DNA from: DATKAS01 sp963773315 | Lineage (GTDB): Bacteria; Actinomycetota; Acidimicrobiia; Acidimicrobiales; DATKAS01 | Direction: 5' to 3' | Length of the DNA: 64,000 bases | Assembly (NCBI GenBank): GCA_963773315.1 | Contig: CAVZAF010000002.1 | Coordinates: 372,001 to 436,000, forward strand | Shown here: piece after piece, positions 42,070 through 50,871 of the stretch | Layout: each line of letters starts with the position of its first letter | Numbering within the stretch: the stretch's first letter is position 1 | Notes under the pieces: generated by a model | Told to the model about the DNA's origin: nothing | What the model saw: the letters and a program-made list of their open reading frames with translations, nothing else | The model's database searches: none | Program-made: the position numbers and the translations under genes

Positions 42070-42099
42070 TTGGCAAGCGAGCCCCTCGACCCCTAGAGT
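42070..42099 (+). promoter_or_regulatory. Promoter of rplM-rpsI
   Basis: TTGGCA (42070-42075) and TAGAGT (42094-42099) with an 18-bp spacer, about 60 bp before the rplM GTG. The surrounding sequence (CCCCTAG..TTG) resembles that of the rpsL promoter. Confidence 0.55.
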
Positions 42100-42158
42100 T
42101 GCACGGCTTTGTGGCCCACGAGGCCCGAGCGTCACCCCTGCAAGAAAAAGGTCGTTTC

Positions 42159-42609
42159 GTGCGCACGTACTCACCGAAGGCCAGCGAGATCCAGCGCGAC
42201 TGGTACGTCATCGACGCGGACGGGCTCGTCCTCGGCCGGCTGTGCACCGAGATCGCCCGCGTGCTCCGCGGCAAGCACAAGCCGATCTTCGCCCCGCACC
42301 TCGACACCGGCGACTTCGTGATCGTCGTGAACGCCGACAAGGTCGTGCTCACCTCGGGCAAGGCCGATCGCAAAGAGGTGTACCGCCACTCGCAGTATCC
42401 CGGAGGTCTCACGCGTCGAGACGTACGCGAACCTCCTCGCCCGCAAGCCTGCCGACGCGATTCGCAAGTCGGTGTGGGGGATGCTCCCGAAGGGCCCGCT
42501 CGGCCGCCAGCAGCTGCGCAAGCTGAAGGTCTATGCCGGGGCCGAGCACCCGCACGCCGCCCAGCAACCGAAGGTCCTCGAGGTCACCCACGCCCAGGCG
42601 CGGGTCTGA
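42159..42609 (+). CDS. rplM: 50S ribosomal protein L13 (one frameshift)
   Basis: L13 is an early assembly protein. From the GTG it reads RTYSPKASEIQRDWYVIDAD, RLCTEIARVLRGKHKPIFAP and SQYPGGLT; at 42412-42417 (ACGCGTCGAG) one surplus base shifts the frame, after which VETYANLLARKPADAIRKSV, WGMLPKGPLGRQQLRKLKVY and GAEHPHAAQQP complete a normal L13 of about 149 residues, stop at 42607. Confidence 0.94.
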
Positions 42610-42631
42610 CGAGGCGTAGAGCGAGGTTCAC

Positions 42632-43024
42632 GTGTCCAAGCCGCTCATCCAGACGACCGGTCGCCGCAAGCAGGCCATCGCACGCGTGCGCCTGCGTCCC
42701 GGCAGCGGGCTGATCGTCATCAACTCCCGTCCGATCGACGCCTACTTCCCGACCGCGACGCATCGCATGGTGGTGACCGAGCCGCTTCGCCTCACGCAAA
42801 CCGCCGAGGTCTACGACGTCGACGCGACGCTCGACGGTGGTGGCATCACCGGTCAAGCCGGCGCCCTACGTCTCGGCATCGCTCGTGCACTTGCCGAGCT
42901 CGACGCCGAGATGCGACCCGCGCTCAAGCGTGCGGGCCTTCTCACGCGAGATGCTCGCGAGAAGGAGAGCAAGAAGTACGGCCTGAAGAAGGCGCGCAAG
43001 GCGCCGCAGTACTCGAAGCGCTAG
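42632..43024 (+). CDS. rpsI: 30S ribosomal protein S9
   Basis: S9 contacts the P-site tRNA with its C-terminal Arg. 130 residues from a GTG: TTGRRKQAIARVRLRPGSGL, GGGITGQAGALRLGIARALA and the C-terminal GLKKARKAPQYSKR. Confidence 0.98.
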   Translation: MSKPLIQTTGRRKQAIARVRLRPGSGLIVINSRPIDAYFPTATHRMVVTEPLRLTQTAEVYDVDATLDGGGITGQAGALRLGIARALAELDAEMRPALKRAGLLTRDAREKESKKYGLKKARKAPQYSKR

Positions 43025-43038
43025 TCGCCCCGGGCGGC

Positions 43039-44365
43039 GTGGGCTCCGAGCCTCGCCTGCGCTTCGGCACCGACGGGGTGCGAGCGCCGGCCGACCAGTT
43101 GTCATCCGACGAAGTGCGCGCGCTCGGGCGAGCCGCTGCGCGGGTGCTCGGCAACGATCGGTGGGTCATCGGCCGTGACACGCGCGAGTCCGGGCCTCGC
43201 ATCGAGGCCGCCCTCGCGGATGGGTTCGCGGCAGAGGGCGCGGCGGTGACGTTGCTCGGCGTGCTGCCCACCCCCGCGGTCGCGTGCGCTTCGCGTGAGC
43301 TGGATGCGCCCGCTGCGGTGATCTCGGCTTCGCACAACTCCTATGCGGACAACGGCATCAAGCTCTTCGCCACGGGGGGTCGAAAGCTCGCGGACGGCGT
43401 GCAGGTCGACATCGAGCGGGCGATGGTCGAGACAGATCGTCCTGCGTTGTCGTCAGGAAGCGTGACGAGCGACGGCACGTTCGCGTCGCGCTATGTCGAT
43501 TGGCTGATCTCGACGATGGACGGGCGTCGTCTCGACGGCATCACCGTCGCGATCGACGCCGCGCACGGCGCTGCCCACGCGGTCGGCCCTCTCGTGCTCG
43601 ACGCGCTCGGGGCCGATGTCGTGGCGATCAACGTCACTCCCAACGGCCGCAACATCAACGATCGATGTGGTTCGCAGCATCCGGAAGCCGTGCGTGAAGC
43701 AGTGCTCGCCGCGGGCGCAGATGTCGGGCTCGCCCTCGACGGCGACGCCGACCGGGTCTTCGCGGTCGACGCGTCGGGCGGGATCGTCGACGGCGACCAG
43801 ATCATGGCGATGTGCGCGCTCGACCTCCGAGATCGCGGCCGGCTGACTGACGACACGCTCGTCGTCACGGTGATGAGCAACCTCGGCCTGCGTCTGGCCA
43901 TGCGAGGCGAGGGCATCTCGGTCGAGGAGACGCCCGTCGGTGACCGCTACGTGCTCGAGGTGCTCGACGACCGCGGGCTCAGCCTCGGCGGCGAGCAGAG
44001 CGGTCACGTGATCTTCCACGACCTCGCTCCGACCGGGGACGGCCTGCTGACCGGCATCAGGGTGCTCGACCTCGTGAAGCGCACCGGGCGGTCGCTCGCC
44101 GAGCTCGCCTCCGTCATGACCCGGCTGCCACAGGTGCTCGTGAACGTGCCCGTGCGCGGCGGCGACGGCTTGGCTGCGCAGATCGCGTCCGCGGTCGACG
44201 AAGCCGAGCGGCGCCTTGCCGGCCGCGGCCGCGTGCTCGATCCGCCCGAGCGGCACCGAGGCGCTGGTGCGGGTCATGGTCGAGGCCCCCACCCACGATG
44301 AGGCCGCCCAGGTCGCAGGCCATCTGGCCGACGTCGTGGCGAGGGCCGGCGACTCGTCCTCGTAG
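43039..44365 (+). CDS. glmM: Phosphoglucosamine mutase GlmM (frameshift near end)
   Basis: Interconverts glucosamine-6-phosphate and glucosamine-1-phosphate for UDP-GlcNAc synthesis. Active-site serine loop ISASHNSYADNGIKLF (Ser replaces the usual Pro after Asn), metal loop LDGDADRVF, sugar loop GGEQSGHVIFHD. One surplus G at 44239 breaks the frame; the corrected end reads RPSGTEALVRVMVEAPTHDE, giving the phosphate-binding loop, and stops at 44363-44365 for about 441 residues. GTG start 14 bp after rpsI. Confidence 0.94.
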
Positions 44366-44435
44366 ACTTTCCGTACAGGGCGGATGACCGTGCTCGATCA
44401 GGTGGGCGCTGCCACCTTGGAGGTTCAGCCAACCG

Positions 44436-47400
44436 ATGTGCGGGATCGTCGTCGTCGTCCGCCGTCCGAGCCTTCGCGCCCTGCCGTCTGTCGACGCGCT
44501 CGAGGCCGAGCTCACCGAGGTGCTCGCCGCGTTGTCGAGCGGAGGGTCGGCTGCCGCCTTGGCCGGCGCCGCGGAGAGGGTCGAAGCGATCGACCGCGAG
44601 CTGCGGGGCGTGCCCGGGTTGCGGGCGCTGCTGGCAGCCCCGACGTCGCTGACGCGGCTCGACGGCATCTGCGGTGCGCTCGATGCCCAGATTGCGACGT
44701 TCGAGCGGGCGCTCGACGAGCCCGGGCTCTCGGCGGAGAGCTTGGAGCACGCGCACGCCGCCCTCGTCCGCCTCAAGGACGCGGTGTGGTGCGTGCGGCG
44801 TGATCGGTTGCGCAACGCGCGGGCCGTCGGTGACCTCGCCGGACGCGACGCGGGCCGCGCCGCGATCGAGGCGATGGCCTCGGTGCAGGTCGCGCTGTCG
44901 TCGCTCGATCGACTCGAGGTGCGAGGCCGTGACTCCGCGGGCCTCCACCTGATGGTGTGGGACCACGGGGTCGATGTCGCCGCGCCCGCGATGCGAGCGC
45001 TGTTCGAGCAGCGCCATGACCCGCTGTTCGGCTCGGGTTCGGTGCGCGAGCACGACGGCGTCCTCAGCTTCATCTACAAGGCCGCGGCCGAGATCGGGGA
45101 GCTGGGCGACAACACCCGCGTCCTGCGTGAGGCGATCACGAGCGACGAGCTGTTGCGGCTCGCGTTGTCGTCCGAGCGCGCGAAGGCGACAGTGCTCGCC
45201 CACACGAGATGGGCGTCCGTCGGGCTCATCGGCCAGCCGAACGCGCACCCGCTGAACAGCGACGAGGAGGGCCGGACCGACGACCGGACTCCTTACGTGG
45301 TGGCGGCGCTCAACGGCGACGTCGACAACCACGCCGACTTGAAGGCAGCGGAGGGCCTGCGCATCCCGGTCGAGGTCACCACTGACGCAAAGGTGATCCC
45401 GATGATGGTCGCCAGCCGAGCGGGTGAAGGCCTCGAGCCGGGTGAGGCGTTCCGGCGGGTTGTCGCGAGCTTTGAGGGATCGGTCGCGATCGCTGCGGGA
45501 ATCGCCGAGTCGCCCAGCACCGTGCTGCTCGCCCAACGCGGCAGTGGTCAGGGGCTCTACGTAGGTCTCGCCGAGGACGCGTTCGTCGTCGCGAGCGAGC
45601 CCTACGGGCTCGTCGAGGAGACCGCGGAGTACGTACGGCTCGACGGCGAGACGCCGTCCGATCCCGCGAACCCGAACGCCAGCCGCGGCCAGCTGTTCGT
45701 GCTCGATGGCGACCTCGCCGGCTCGCTCGACGGCATCACCCGCCTGTCGTACGACGGCACGGTGATGCCCGTGACCCGTGACGACGTCCAGGTCGCGCAG
45801 ATCACCACCCGTGACATCGACCGCGGGGCTTACCCACACTTCTTGCTGAAGGAGATGGTCGAGGCACCGGGGTCGTGGCGCAAGACGTTGCGGGGCCGGA
45901 TCGGCGAGACGGCCGACGGTCTTCTGGTCGCGTCACTCGGACCGGAGACCATCCCGACTGACGTGGCAGACCGTCTGCGCAGCGGCGCGATCGAGCGCGT
46001 GATCGTCATCGGTCAGGGCACCGCTGCTGTCGCCGGCCAGAGCCTCGCCCTCACCCTCTCGTCGCTCACCGACGGGCTCGACCTGCGCGTCGAGGCGACG
46101 CCTGCGACCGAGCTGTCGGGGTTCGGCATGCGGCCGGACATGAGCGACACCCTCGTCGTCGCCATCAGCCAATCCGGGTCGACGACCGACACAAACCGCA
46201 CCGTCGACGTCGCGCGTGCGCGGGGCGCGTCGGTGATCGCCATCGTCAACCGTCGCAACAGCGATCTCACCGAGCGCACGGACGGCGTGCTGTACACGTC
46301 CGACGGTCGCGACGTCGAGATGAGCGTTGCCTCGACCAAGGCGTTCTACGCGCAGGTCGCCGCCGGGGTCCTTCTCGCGTGCGGCATTGCCGACGTCGTC
46401 GGTGCTCCCCGCCGCGAGGCCCGCTCCGACCTGCTGCGCGGCCTCCGCGAGCTGCCCGACGCGATGCAAGCAGTGCTCGCGGAACGCGGGTCGATCGCCG
46501 AAGCCGCCCAGCGGCTCGCACCCGCCCGGCGGTACTGGGCGGTCGTCGGCAACGGGCTCAACCGCGTCGCGGCCGAGGAGGCGCGGATCAAGCTCTCCGA
46601 GCTCTGCTACAAGTCGATCGCCTGCGACGCGACCGAAGACAAGAAGCACATCGACCTGTCCTCTGAGCCTCTGATCCTCGTGTGCGCAGCCGGCCTGTCC
46701 GGCTCGAACGCAGACGATGTCGCGAAGGAAGTCGCGATCTACCGCGCGCACAAGGCCGCGCCGATCGTGATCGCGAGCGAAGGCGACGAGCGGTTCAACG
46801 CCGCCCAGGCCGTGATCTCGGTGCCATCGGTGCACCCGTCGCTCGCGTTCGTGCTCTCGGCGATGGCGGGTCACCTGTTCGCCTACGAGGCTGCCCTCGC
46901 CATCGACGCGCAAGCTCGCCCGTTGCGTGAGGCGCGCGCGGCGATCCAAGCGGCGGTCGAGGCCGAGGTGAGCGACGACGCGCTGCTCTGGTGGCTGACG
47001 CCGCGGCTCGAGCCCGTCGCGCGGCGCTTCCTCGACGGGCTGCGCACGAACGCCTATGACGGACACCTCGAGGCCAGCACGGCGGTGCGGGTCGCATCGC
47101 TCATGCGGTACGCGACGACGGCCGTGCCGCTCGACGCGTATGAGATGGAGCACGGGCGTGTGGGTACGCCGAGCGCAGTCATCGAAGACCTGAGCCAGGC
47201 GCTCACCCGTGCGGTCGGGGAGCTCACGCGTCCGGTCGACGCGATCAAGCACCAGGCCAAGACGGTCACCGTCGGCATCTCCCGTTCGGACGAGACGCTG
47301 CTCGCGGTGCCGCTCGTGCAAGCGGTGCTCGACGCCGGGGCGCCCCGCGATCGCCTCGGCTACCGCGCTTTGCGCAAGCTGGGCGCGCTCGATCCCGCGA

Positions 47401-47855
47401 TCGACGCCGTCATCGGGTTCACGCGGTATCGCATCGACGGCGATGCGACGGCTGACCAAGCGATCATCGCAGTCGTCGATCGTGGTGGCATCGGCCGCGA
47501 CCTCGAATCGCGGACTGAGCGCAACCCGCGCCTGCGGGGCACGAAGCGTCGCGTCGCGGTCGAGCGCGAAGTGATGGCGGCACGCGGTCGGTCGGACGGG
47601 CGCACCCTCGTGTTCGTGCCCGAGGTGAAGGGCTCCGACACGACCGGCATCACCTTGTTGCACGTGCGGTGGGTGGATCGCCTGCCCGCGGCGACGGCGC
47701 GCAGCGTGCTCGAGGGGTACGGCCGGTACGGCGCGCTCGTCGACGCGGTCACCGAGACCGAGCCGACGTTCCGCGACGATCTCCTCGGCTCGATCGACGT
47801 CGTCGACCTCCTCACCGAGTCGATCCAGCGCCTCGCCGACCGCTGGCGCTCGTGA
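44436..47855 (+). CDS. Giant GlmS-like glutamine:fructose-6-phosphate amidotransferase (1139 aa)
   Basis: Ordinary GlmS has about 610 residues; this intact frame has 1139. The N-terminal Cys nucleophile is present (MCGIVVVV), but ~137 residues of helical sequence separate it from RGRDSAG (163-169; family RGYDSAG), and about 40 more precede HTRW (256-259). Oxyanion NG (293-294) and TD (316-317) follow. SIS domain 1 carries ISQSGSTTDT (577-586) and ASTKAF; SIS domain 2 has E722 and H738 at the same 16-residue spacing as E. coli Glu488/His504. The terminal Lys motif is recognisable as KHQAKTVTVG (K942), about 100 residues later than normal, followed by a further ~195 unknown residues. It stands right after glmM, where glmS is expected, so it probably makes glucosamine-6-phosphate in a modified or regulated form. 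Confidence 0.85.
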   Translation: MCGIVVVVRRPSLRALPSVDALEAELTEVLAALSSGGSAAALAGAAERVEAIDRELRGVPGLRALLAAPTSLTRLDGICGALDAQIATFERALDEPGLSAESLEHAHAALVRLKDAVWCVRRDRLRNARAVGDLAGRDAGRAAIEAMASVQVALSSLDRLEVRGRDSAGLHLMVWDHGVDVAAPAMRALFEQRHDPLFGSGSVREHDGVLSFIYKAAAEIGELGDNTRVLREAITSDELLRLALSSERAKATVLAHTRWASVGLIGQPNAHPLNSDEEGRTDDRTPYVVAALNGDVDNHADLKAAEGLRIPVEVTTDAKVIPMMVASRAGEGLEPGEAFRRVVASFEGSVAIAAGIAESPSTVLLAQRGSGQGLYVGLAEDAFVVASEPYGLVEETAEYVRLDGETPSDPANPNASRGQLFVLDGDLAGSLDGITRLSYDGTVMPVTRDDVQVAQITTRDIDRGAYPHFLLKEMVEAPGSWRKTLRGRIGETADGLLVASLGPETIPTDVADRLRSGAIERVIVIGQGTAAVAGQSLALTLSSLTDGLDLRVEATPATELSGFGMRPDMSDTLVVAISQSGSTTDTNRTVDVARARGASVIAIVNRRNSDLTERTDGVLYTSDGRDVEMSVASTKAFYAQVAAGVLLACGIADVVGAPRREARSDLLRGLRELPDAMQAVLAERGSIAEAAQRLAPARRYWAVVGNGLNRVAAEEARIKLSELCYKSIACDATEDKKHIDLSSEPLILVCAAGLSGSNADDVAKEVAIYRAHKAAPIVIASEGDERFNAAQAVISVPSVHPSLAFVLSAMAGHLFAYEAALAIDAQARPLREARAAIQAAVEAEVSDDALLWWLTPRLEPVARRFLDGLRTNAYDGHLEASTAVRVASLMRYATTAVPLDAYEMEHGRVGTPSAVIEDLSQALTRAVGELTRPVDAIKHQAKTVTVGISRSDETLLAVPLVQAVLDAGAPRDRLGYRALRKLGALDPAIDAVIGFTRYRIDGDATADQAIIAVVDRGGIGRDLESRTERNPRLRGTKRRVAVEREVMAARGRSDGRTLVFVPEVKGSDTTGITLLHVRWVDRLPAATARSVLEGYGRYGALVDAVTETEPTFRDDLLGSIDVVDLLTESIQRLADRWRS

Positions 47856-47879
47856 TCTCTTCGTGATCCGTTCGTGATC
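47850..47879 (+). repeat. Triple TCGTGATC repeat at the GlmS-like stop and acpS start
   Basis: TCGTGATC occurs at 47850, 47861 and 47872, spaced by 11 bp. Each copy contains an overlapping stop/start (TGA inside GTGATC). The first ends the GlmS-like gene, the last starts acpS, and the middle one would encode only four codons. Confidence 0.8.
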
Positions 47880-48239
47880 GGGGTCGGGATCGACGCGGTG
47901 GAGATCGACCGCTTTCGGCTCGCCCTGCAGCGCACGCCGCGGCTCTCCGAGCGGCTCTTTTCCGACGCCGAGCGCGCCTATGCAGCACGTCGCAACGACC
48001 CGACCGAGCGGCTCGCGGCGCGCTTCGCGGCGAAGGAAGCGGTGATGAAGGCGATGGGCGTCGGGCTCTGGAAGTTCAACTTCCGCGACGTCGAGGTGGT
48101 GCGAGGACCGCTCGGCGCACCCGCCGTGAAGCTCGTCGGGAAGGCGGCCGCCCTGGCTGTCGAACGGGGGATCACCGAGTGGAAGCTGTCGTTGACGCAC
48201 ACGGAGCGCTCTGCGCAGGCGATCGCGATCGCTCTGTAG
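47874..48239 (+). CDS. acpS: Holo-[acyl-carrier-protein] synthase
   Basis: Transfers 4'-phosphopantetheine from CoA to acyl carrier protein. 121 residues, family size: GVGIDAVEIDRFRLAL with the metal Asp, RFAAKEAVMKAMG with the second ligand Glu and the Lys, and SLTHTERSAQAIAIAL at the end. The GTG at 47874 fits the family N-terminus exactly. Confidence 0.94.
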   Translation: MIGVGIDAVEIDRFRLALQRTPRLSERLFSDAERAYAARRNDPTERLAARFAAKEAVMKAMGVGLWKFNFRDVEVVRGPLGAPAVKLVGKAAALAVERGITEWKLSLTHTERSAQAIAIAL

Positions 48240-48995
48240 TCAGACTGCTTCGAACACGAGGAGGTCGTGCTGCGCGCGTCGCGTGCGAGGCCGTGTCTGG
48301 TCGGGCAGGCGCCGCAACGCGTCGATCGCGGGCACTACGACGCGTTGCCAGTCGGCCTCGCCGAGGTCGAGCAGGATGCCGAAGTTGCGGCGCTCGATGC
48401 GCTCGATGATCTCTGTGGGCGATTCGTCCCAGCTCTGAGGCGGGGTCGTGTGACGAGCAAGGAGTCGGAACCCGGCCGCCTCCGCGAGCGCGACGAGCCG
48501 ATCGGCAGCGTCGGGCCGCACTCCGTGCACCACCGCGTTGAAGTCGACGGCGACCTCGTCGATGTCATCGGGCTCGTGGATCGCCCGGGACGGGACCACG
48601 ATGAATCGACCCTCGTCGGCGATCGCTCGCCGGGCCTCGCTCATGGTCTGCTCGACGCTCGCCACGAGCTGGAACACCCACACAGCGACGATGTTCGTGA
48701 CCGACGCGGTCGCGATCGGCAGCGCCATGACGTCGCCGAGCGCGATGCGAGCGCCGAGTCGGTCGTGCGCGACGGCCAACATCTTCGGCGAGAGGTCGAC
48801 CCCGACCACGGCGTGACCAGCCTCGACGAGGGGCAGGGCCACGGCGCCGGTGCCGACCCCGATCTCGAGCACGACGCCGGGTCTGAGATGCGGTGCGATC
48901 GCCCGTGCGTAGGCCCCGCCTCGCTGGAGCCCACCGCGACTCTCGTCGTACACCGCTGCGAGGCGGTCGAAGTTGATCGAACCGCGGTCGCTCAC
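48240..48995 (-). CDS. Class I SAM-dependent methyltransferase
   Basis: 251 residues, the only reverse-strand gene in this stretch. The Rossmann motif I is VVLEIGVGTGAVALPL (about residues 41-56), followed by VVGVDLSPKML (motif II) and DVMALPIATASVT (motif IV region); an early FDRLAAVYDESRGG is typical of the UbiE/COQ5-like group. The substrate is unknown. Its GTG start lies only 28 bp from the divergent NAD(P)HX gene; its stop abuts the convergent acpS. Confidence 0.88.
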   Translation of the reverse strand: MSDRGSINFDRLAAVYDESRGGLQRGGAYARAIAPHLRPGVVLEIGVGTGAVALPLVEAGHAVVGVDLSPKMLAVAHDRLGARIALGDVMALPIATASVTNIVAVWVFQLVASVEQTMSEARRAIADEGRFIVVPSRAIHEPDDIDEVAVDFNAVVHGVRPDAADRLVALAEAAGFRLLARHTTPPQSWDESPTEIIERIERRNFGILLDLGEADWQRVVVPAIDALRRLPDQTRPRTRRAQHDLLVFEAV

Positions 48996-49023
48996 GGCGA
49001 CAGCCTGGCATCATCGATGGCAG

Positions 49024-50404
49024 ATGATCCCCATCGTGACGCCGGCGGAGATGGCCGCGATCGATGCCGCCGCGTCCGAGCCGGTCGAGGTGCTGATCGG
49101 ACGAGCCGGAGCGGCGGTCGCCCGCGCGGCGATCGACATGCTCGGCGGCACCTATGGCCGGCGTGTCGTCGTGCTCGCGGGCAAGGGCAACAACGGCAAC
49201 GACGGACGAGACGCGGCGCGCAGGTTGCGACGGCGAGGGGTGCGAGTCGCCGAGGCCGATGCCCACGGCGCGCCCAGCGCACTGCCTCCCGCTGATCTCG
49301 TGATCGATGCCGCGTTTGGCACCGGGTTCAGGGGATCGTGGCGAGCGCCAGACGTGTCTGCACCCGTGCTCGCGGTCGACATCCCGAGTGGTGTCGACGG
49401 GCTCACGGGGCTGGCTTCCGAGCGGGTGCTCGCGGCCGAGCGGACCGTCACGTTCGCCGCGTTGAAGCCGGGCCTGCTGCTTGGCAGCGGCCGCGAGCTC
49501 GCGGGTGAGATCGAGGTCGTCGACATCGGCCTCGACGTCAGCGCAGCCTCCGCCTGGTTGGTCACCGAAGAGGACGTGACCGCGCTCCTTCCGCAGCGGT
49601 CAATCGACGCGCACAAGTGGAAGGCGGCGGTGTGGATCGCCGCCGGCTCTCCCGGCATGACGGGAGCGGCGCATCTCTCGGCGCGGGGCGCGCAACGCGC
49701 GGGCGCGGGCTACGTCCGGCTCGGCACGCCTGGTGTCGATCACGACGCGCGGGCTCCGGAGGAGGTCGTCGGGCACGCGCTCAGCCAGACCGGTTGGGCG
49801 CGTGAGGTGCTCGGCGACCTGGCTCGATTTCGCCGCGCTCGTCGTCGGACCGGGCCTCGGCCGCGAGGTCGCGACGCTCCACGAGGTCGTCGAGCTGCTC
49901 GAGTCCGCGCCGATCCCGATCGTCCTCGACGGTGACGGCTTGCACGCAGTGCCCGAGAACCCGGCAGTAGCCCGCGACCGCGCCTGGCCGCTCGTGCTCA
50001 CGCCCCACGACGGGGAGTACGAGGCCCTCGCGGGGCATCCCCCTGAGGCCGATCGCCTCGAGGCGGCGCGGACGCTGGCGCGCGACCTACGCGCGGTCGT
50101 CCTCCTGAAGGGGTCGGCCACCGTCATCGCGGACGAGACGGGGCGCGTGCTCGTCGCCGATGAGGGTGACCCGCGCCTCGCGACCGCCGGCACGGGTGAC
50201 GTGCTCTCCGGGATCATCGGCGCATTCGTCGCTCGCGGCATGCCTGCCCTCGAGGCCGCGGCGGCCGGTGCCTTCGTGCACGGCCACGCGGGGAACCTAG
50301 GCTGGCCTGACGGGCTCGTTGCTGGCGACCTGCCCGATCTCGTCCCCGCCGTCCTCGATCTGCTGGACCCCGCAAGGAGCCTCGATGCCGACCTCCGTCC
50401 GTGA
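49024..50404 (+). CDS. nnr: Bifunctional NAD(P)HX epimerase/dehydratase (one frameshift)
   Basis: Repairs hydrated NAD(P)H. The N-terminal YjeF epimerase domain has LAGKGNNGNDGRDAARRL, DIPSGVDG and a conserved D in DAAFGTG; the C-terminal ribokinase-like dehydratase has LVVGPGLGRE, LDGDGLHAV, TPHDGEYEAL and GTGDVLSGIIGAFVARGM. An extra T in the TTT at 49828-49830 breaks the frame; removing it gives a continuous LARFAALVVGPGLG. Corrected length is about 460 residues. The end overlaps the next gene by 20 bp. Confidence 0.92.
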
Positions 50405-50858
50405 GGTGATGACGACCAACGTCGTCTCGTTCACCCGAGAAGAGTCCGTCGCCGACGGCATGCAGCGGCTGATCGACGCGAACGTGAGCGGCGGCCCCGT
50501 CGTCGACGGCGACAACAAGGTCGTCGGCATGCTCACCGACAGCGACCTCATCGTCCAGGACGCGCAGCTGCACGCACCCACAGCGATCGCGATCCTCGGC
50601 ACGGTCATCTCCCTCCCGAAGGCGCGGCGCGAGTTCGAGGAGGAGCTCCACAAGCAGATCGGGCTCACCGTCGGCGAGGTGATGGGAGAGGAACCGATCA
50701 CGATCCATGCCGACGCCGCCGTCGAGGACGCCGCGACGCTCATGCACGACGAGGACGTGTCCCGGATTCCCGTCGTCGACGACGAGGGTCGCCTCGTCGG
50801 GGTGATCGCACGCGGCGACATCCTTCGCTACATGGTCAGCGGGCGCGACTCGAGCTGA
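50385..50858 (+). CDS. CBS-pair protein
   Basis: 157 residues built of two CBS motifs: VREVMTTNVVSFTREESVAD with GGPVVDGDNKVVGMLTDSDL, and VGEVMGEEPITIHADAAVED with SRIPVVDDEGRLVGVIARGD. The insert between them (residues ~55-88) contains RREFEEELHKQIG, typical of the DUF294-less tandem-CBS proteins. It probably senses adenine nucleotides. It overlaps the NAD(P)HX gene and precedes alr by 13 bp. Confidence 0.9.
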   Translation: MPTSVREVMTTNVVSFTREESVADGMQRLIDANVSGGPVVDGDNKVVGMLTDSDLIVQDAQLHAPTAIAILGTVISLPKARREFEEELHKQIGLTVGEVMGEEPITIHADAAVEDAATLMHDEDVSRIPVVDDEGRLVGVIARGDILRYMVSGRDSS

Positions 50859-50871
50859 GTCGCGCAGTCCG

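Noticed and set aside
43039..44365. GlmM as a truncated pseudogene
   Set aside because: The missing phosphate-binding loop RPSGTE is present one base out of frame, so the protein is complete after correcting one G.
44366..44435. glmS ribozyme before the GlmS-like gene
   Set aside because: Only 70 bp separate it from glmM and they show no ribozyme core; such ribozymes are typical of Firmicutes.
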